Of a DNA stretch of 64,000 nucleotides, positions 63,916 through 64,000 are shown piece after piece (the first letter of the stretch is position 1; each line of letters starts with the position of its first letter). Source of the DNA: Pseudomicrostroma phylloplanum. Taxonomy: Eukaryota; Basidiomycota; Exobasidiomycetes; Microstromatales. Location: contig BCHS01000007.1 of the NCBI GenBank assembly GCA_039545275.1, positions 1-64,000 of the forward strand, given 5' to 3'. The notes beneath the pieces are model-generated. The model was given only the letters and a program-made list of their open reading frames with translations. It was not told the origin of the DNA and made no database searches. Made by a program: the position numbers and the translations under genes.

Positions 63916-64000
63916 ATGTCTTTCCCCAACCCTAATGCATACAACGGTGGTGGTGGAGGCGGCGGATACGGTGGATACCAACAAGGAGGCTACCCCGGTG
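63916..64000 (+). CDS. N-terminus of a Gly/Tyr/Gln-rich protein (partial)
   Basis: The ATG at 63916 follows a CT-rich leader and ACGATCAAT. The 28 visible codons start MSFPNPNAYNGGGGGGGYGG and continue YQQGGYPG before the window ends. Such Gly/Tyr/Gln-rich starts occur in type I metacaspases, penta-EF-hand proteins and RNA-binding proteins; the sequence seen here cannot decide between them. Confidence 0.6.
   Translation, partial: MSFPNPNAYNGGGGGGGYGGYQQGGYPG

Noticed and set aside
1..64000. CRISPR arrays, prokaryotic operons, transposase or reverse transcriptase genes, virus-derived genes
   Set aside because: None of their hallmarks is visible; genes are intron-containing and typical of a fungal nuclear genome.

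Overview
This 64 kb window is nuclear DNA of a filamentous or yeast-like fungus. It is GC-rich and densely packed with intron-containing genes. Nearly all introns are 66-107 nt with GTGAGT/GTGAGC donors. The protein families (Ustilago-like 7TM proteins, a Git3-type receptor, a peroxisomal acyl-CoA dehydrogenase, fatty alcohol oxidase, GH92 mannosidase) and the gene structures suggest a basidiomycete, most likely Ustilaginomycotina; this placement is inference. One ambiguous base (N at 532) points to a draft assembly. I find 22 supported protein genes, one further weak small ORF and one intronic snoRNA.

Layout. 0-7 kb: an enoyl-CoA hydratase/isomerase and an AidB-like acyl-CoA dehydrogenase ending in the peroxisomal signal AKL, both on +, then an unclassified 7TM protein. 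7-15 kb (minus): a Dal5-type MFS permease and SEC24 (COPII coat). 15-36.9 kb: mitofissin ATG44, RAD52, a DUF155/Rmd-type protein, COG6, MMS19, IPI1, MLH3 and a Git3/Gpr1-like receptor with a ~350-residue third cytoplasmic loop. 36.9-40.9 kb: about 4 kb without a recognisable gene. 41-46.6 kb: RPL12 (uL11) with two long introns, a weak small ORF and a secreted GH92 alpha-mannosidase. 46.9-60.7 kb (minus): LDB17/Dip1, a DUF7702-like 7TM protein, MCM5, a secreted lactonase-fold beta-propeller protein and a long-chain alcohol oxidase ending in AKM. 61.8-64 kb: RACK1, whose intron carries the U24 C/D snoRNA, and the start of a Gly/Tyr-rich protein cut by the window edge.

How the genes relate. Most are housekeeping genes and the order does not look like a pathway cluster. 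Two themes recur. Four genome-maintenance genes (RAD52, MMS19, MLH3, MCM5) lie within 40 kb. Three lipid-oxidation enzymes lie at the two ends, two of them with PTS1-like C-termini. No transposon, CRISPR array, virus-derived gene or rRNA gene was recognised, and I found no tRNA by eye.

The most informative observations are: (1) U24 snoRNA inside the RACK1 intron, the same host as in budding yeast; (2) a mitofissin with an extra C-terminal tail; (3) intron-length outliers that coincide with RNA-gene or repeat content, including a hairpin in an RPL12 intron that resembles an H/ACA arm; (4) PTS1-like ends on the acyl-CoA dehydrogenase and alcohol oxidase; and (5) the gene-free block. I did not find evidence for a wholly new multi-gene system. 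Splice sites were assigned by eye from frame continuity, GT-AG borders and family knowledge.
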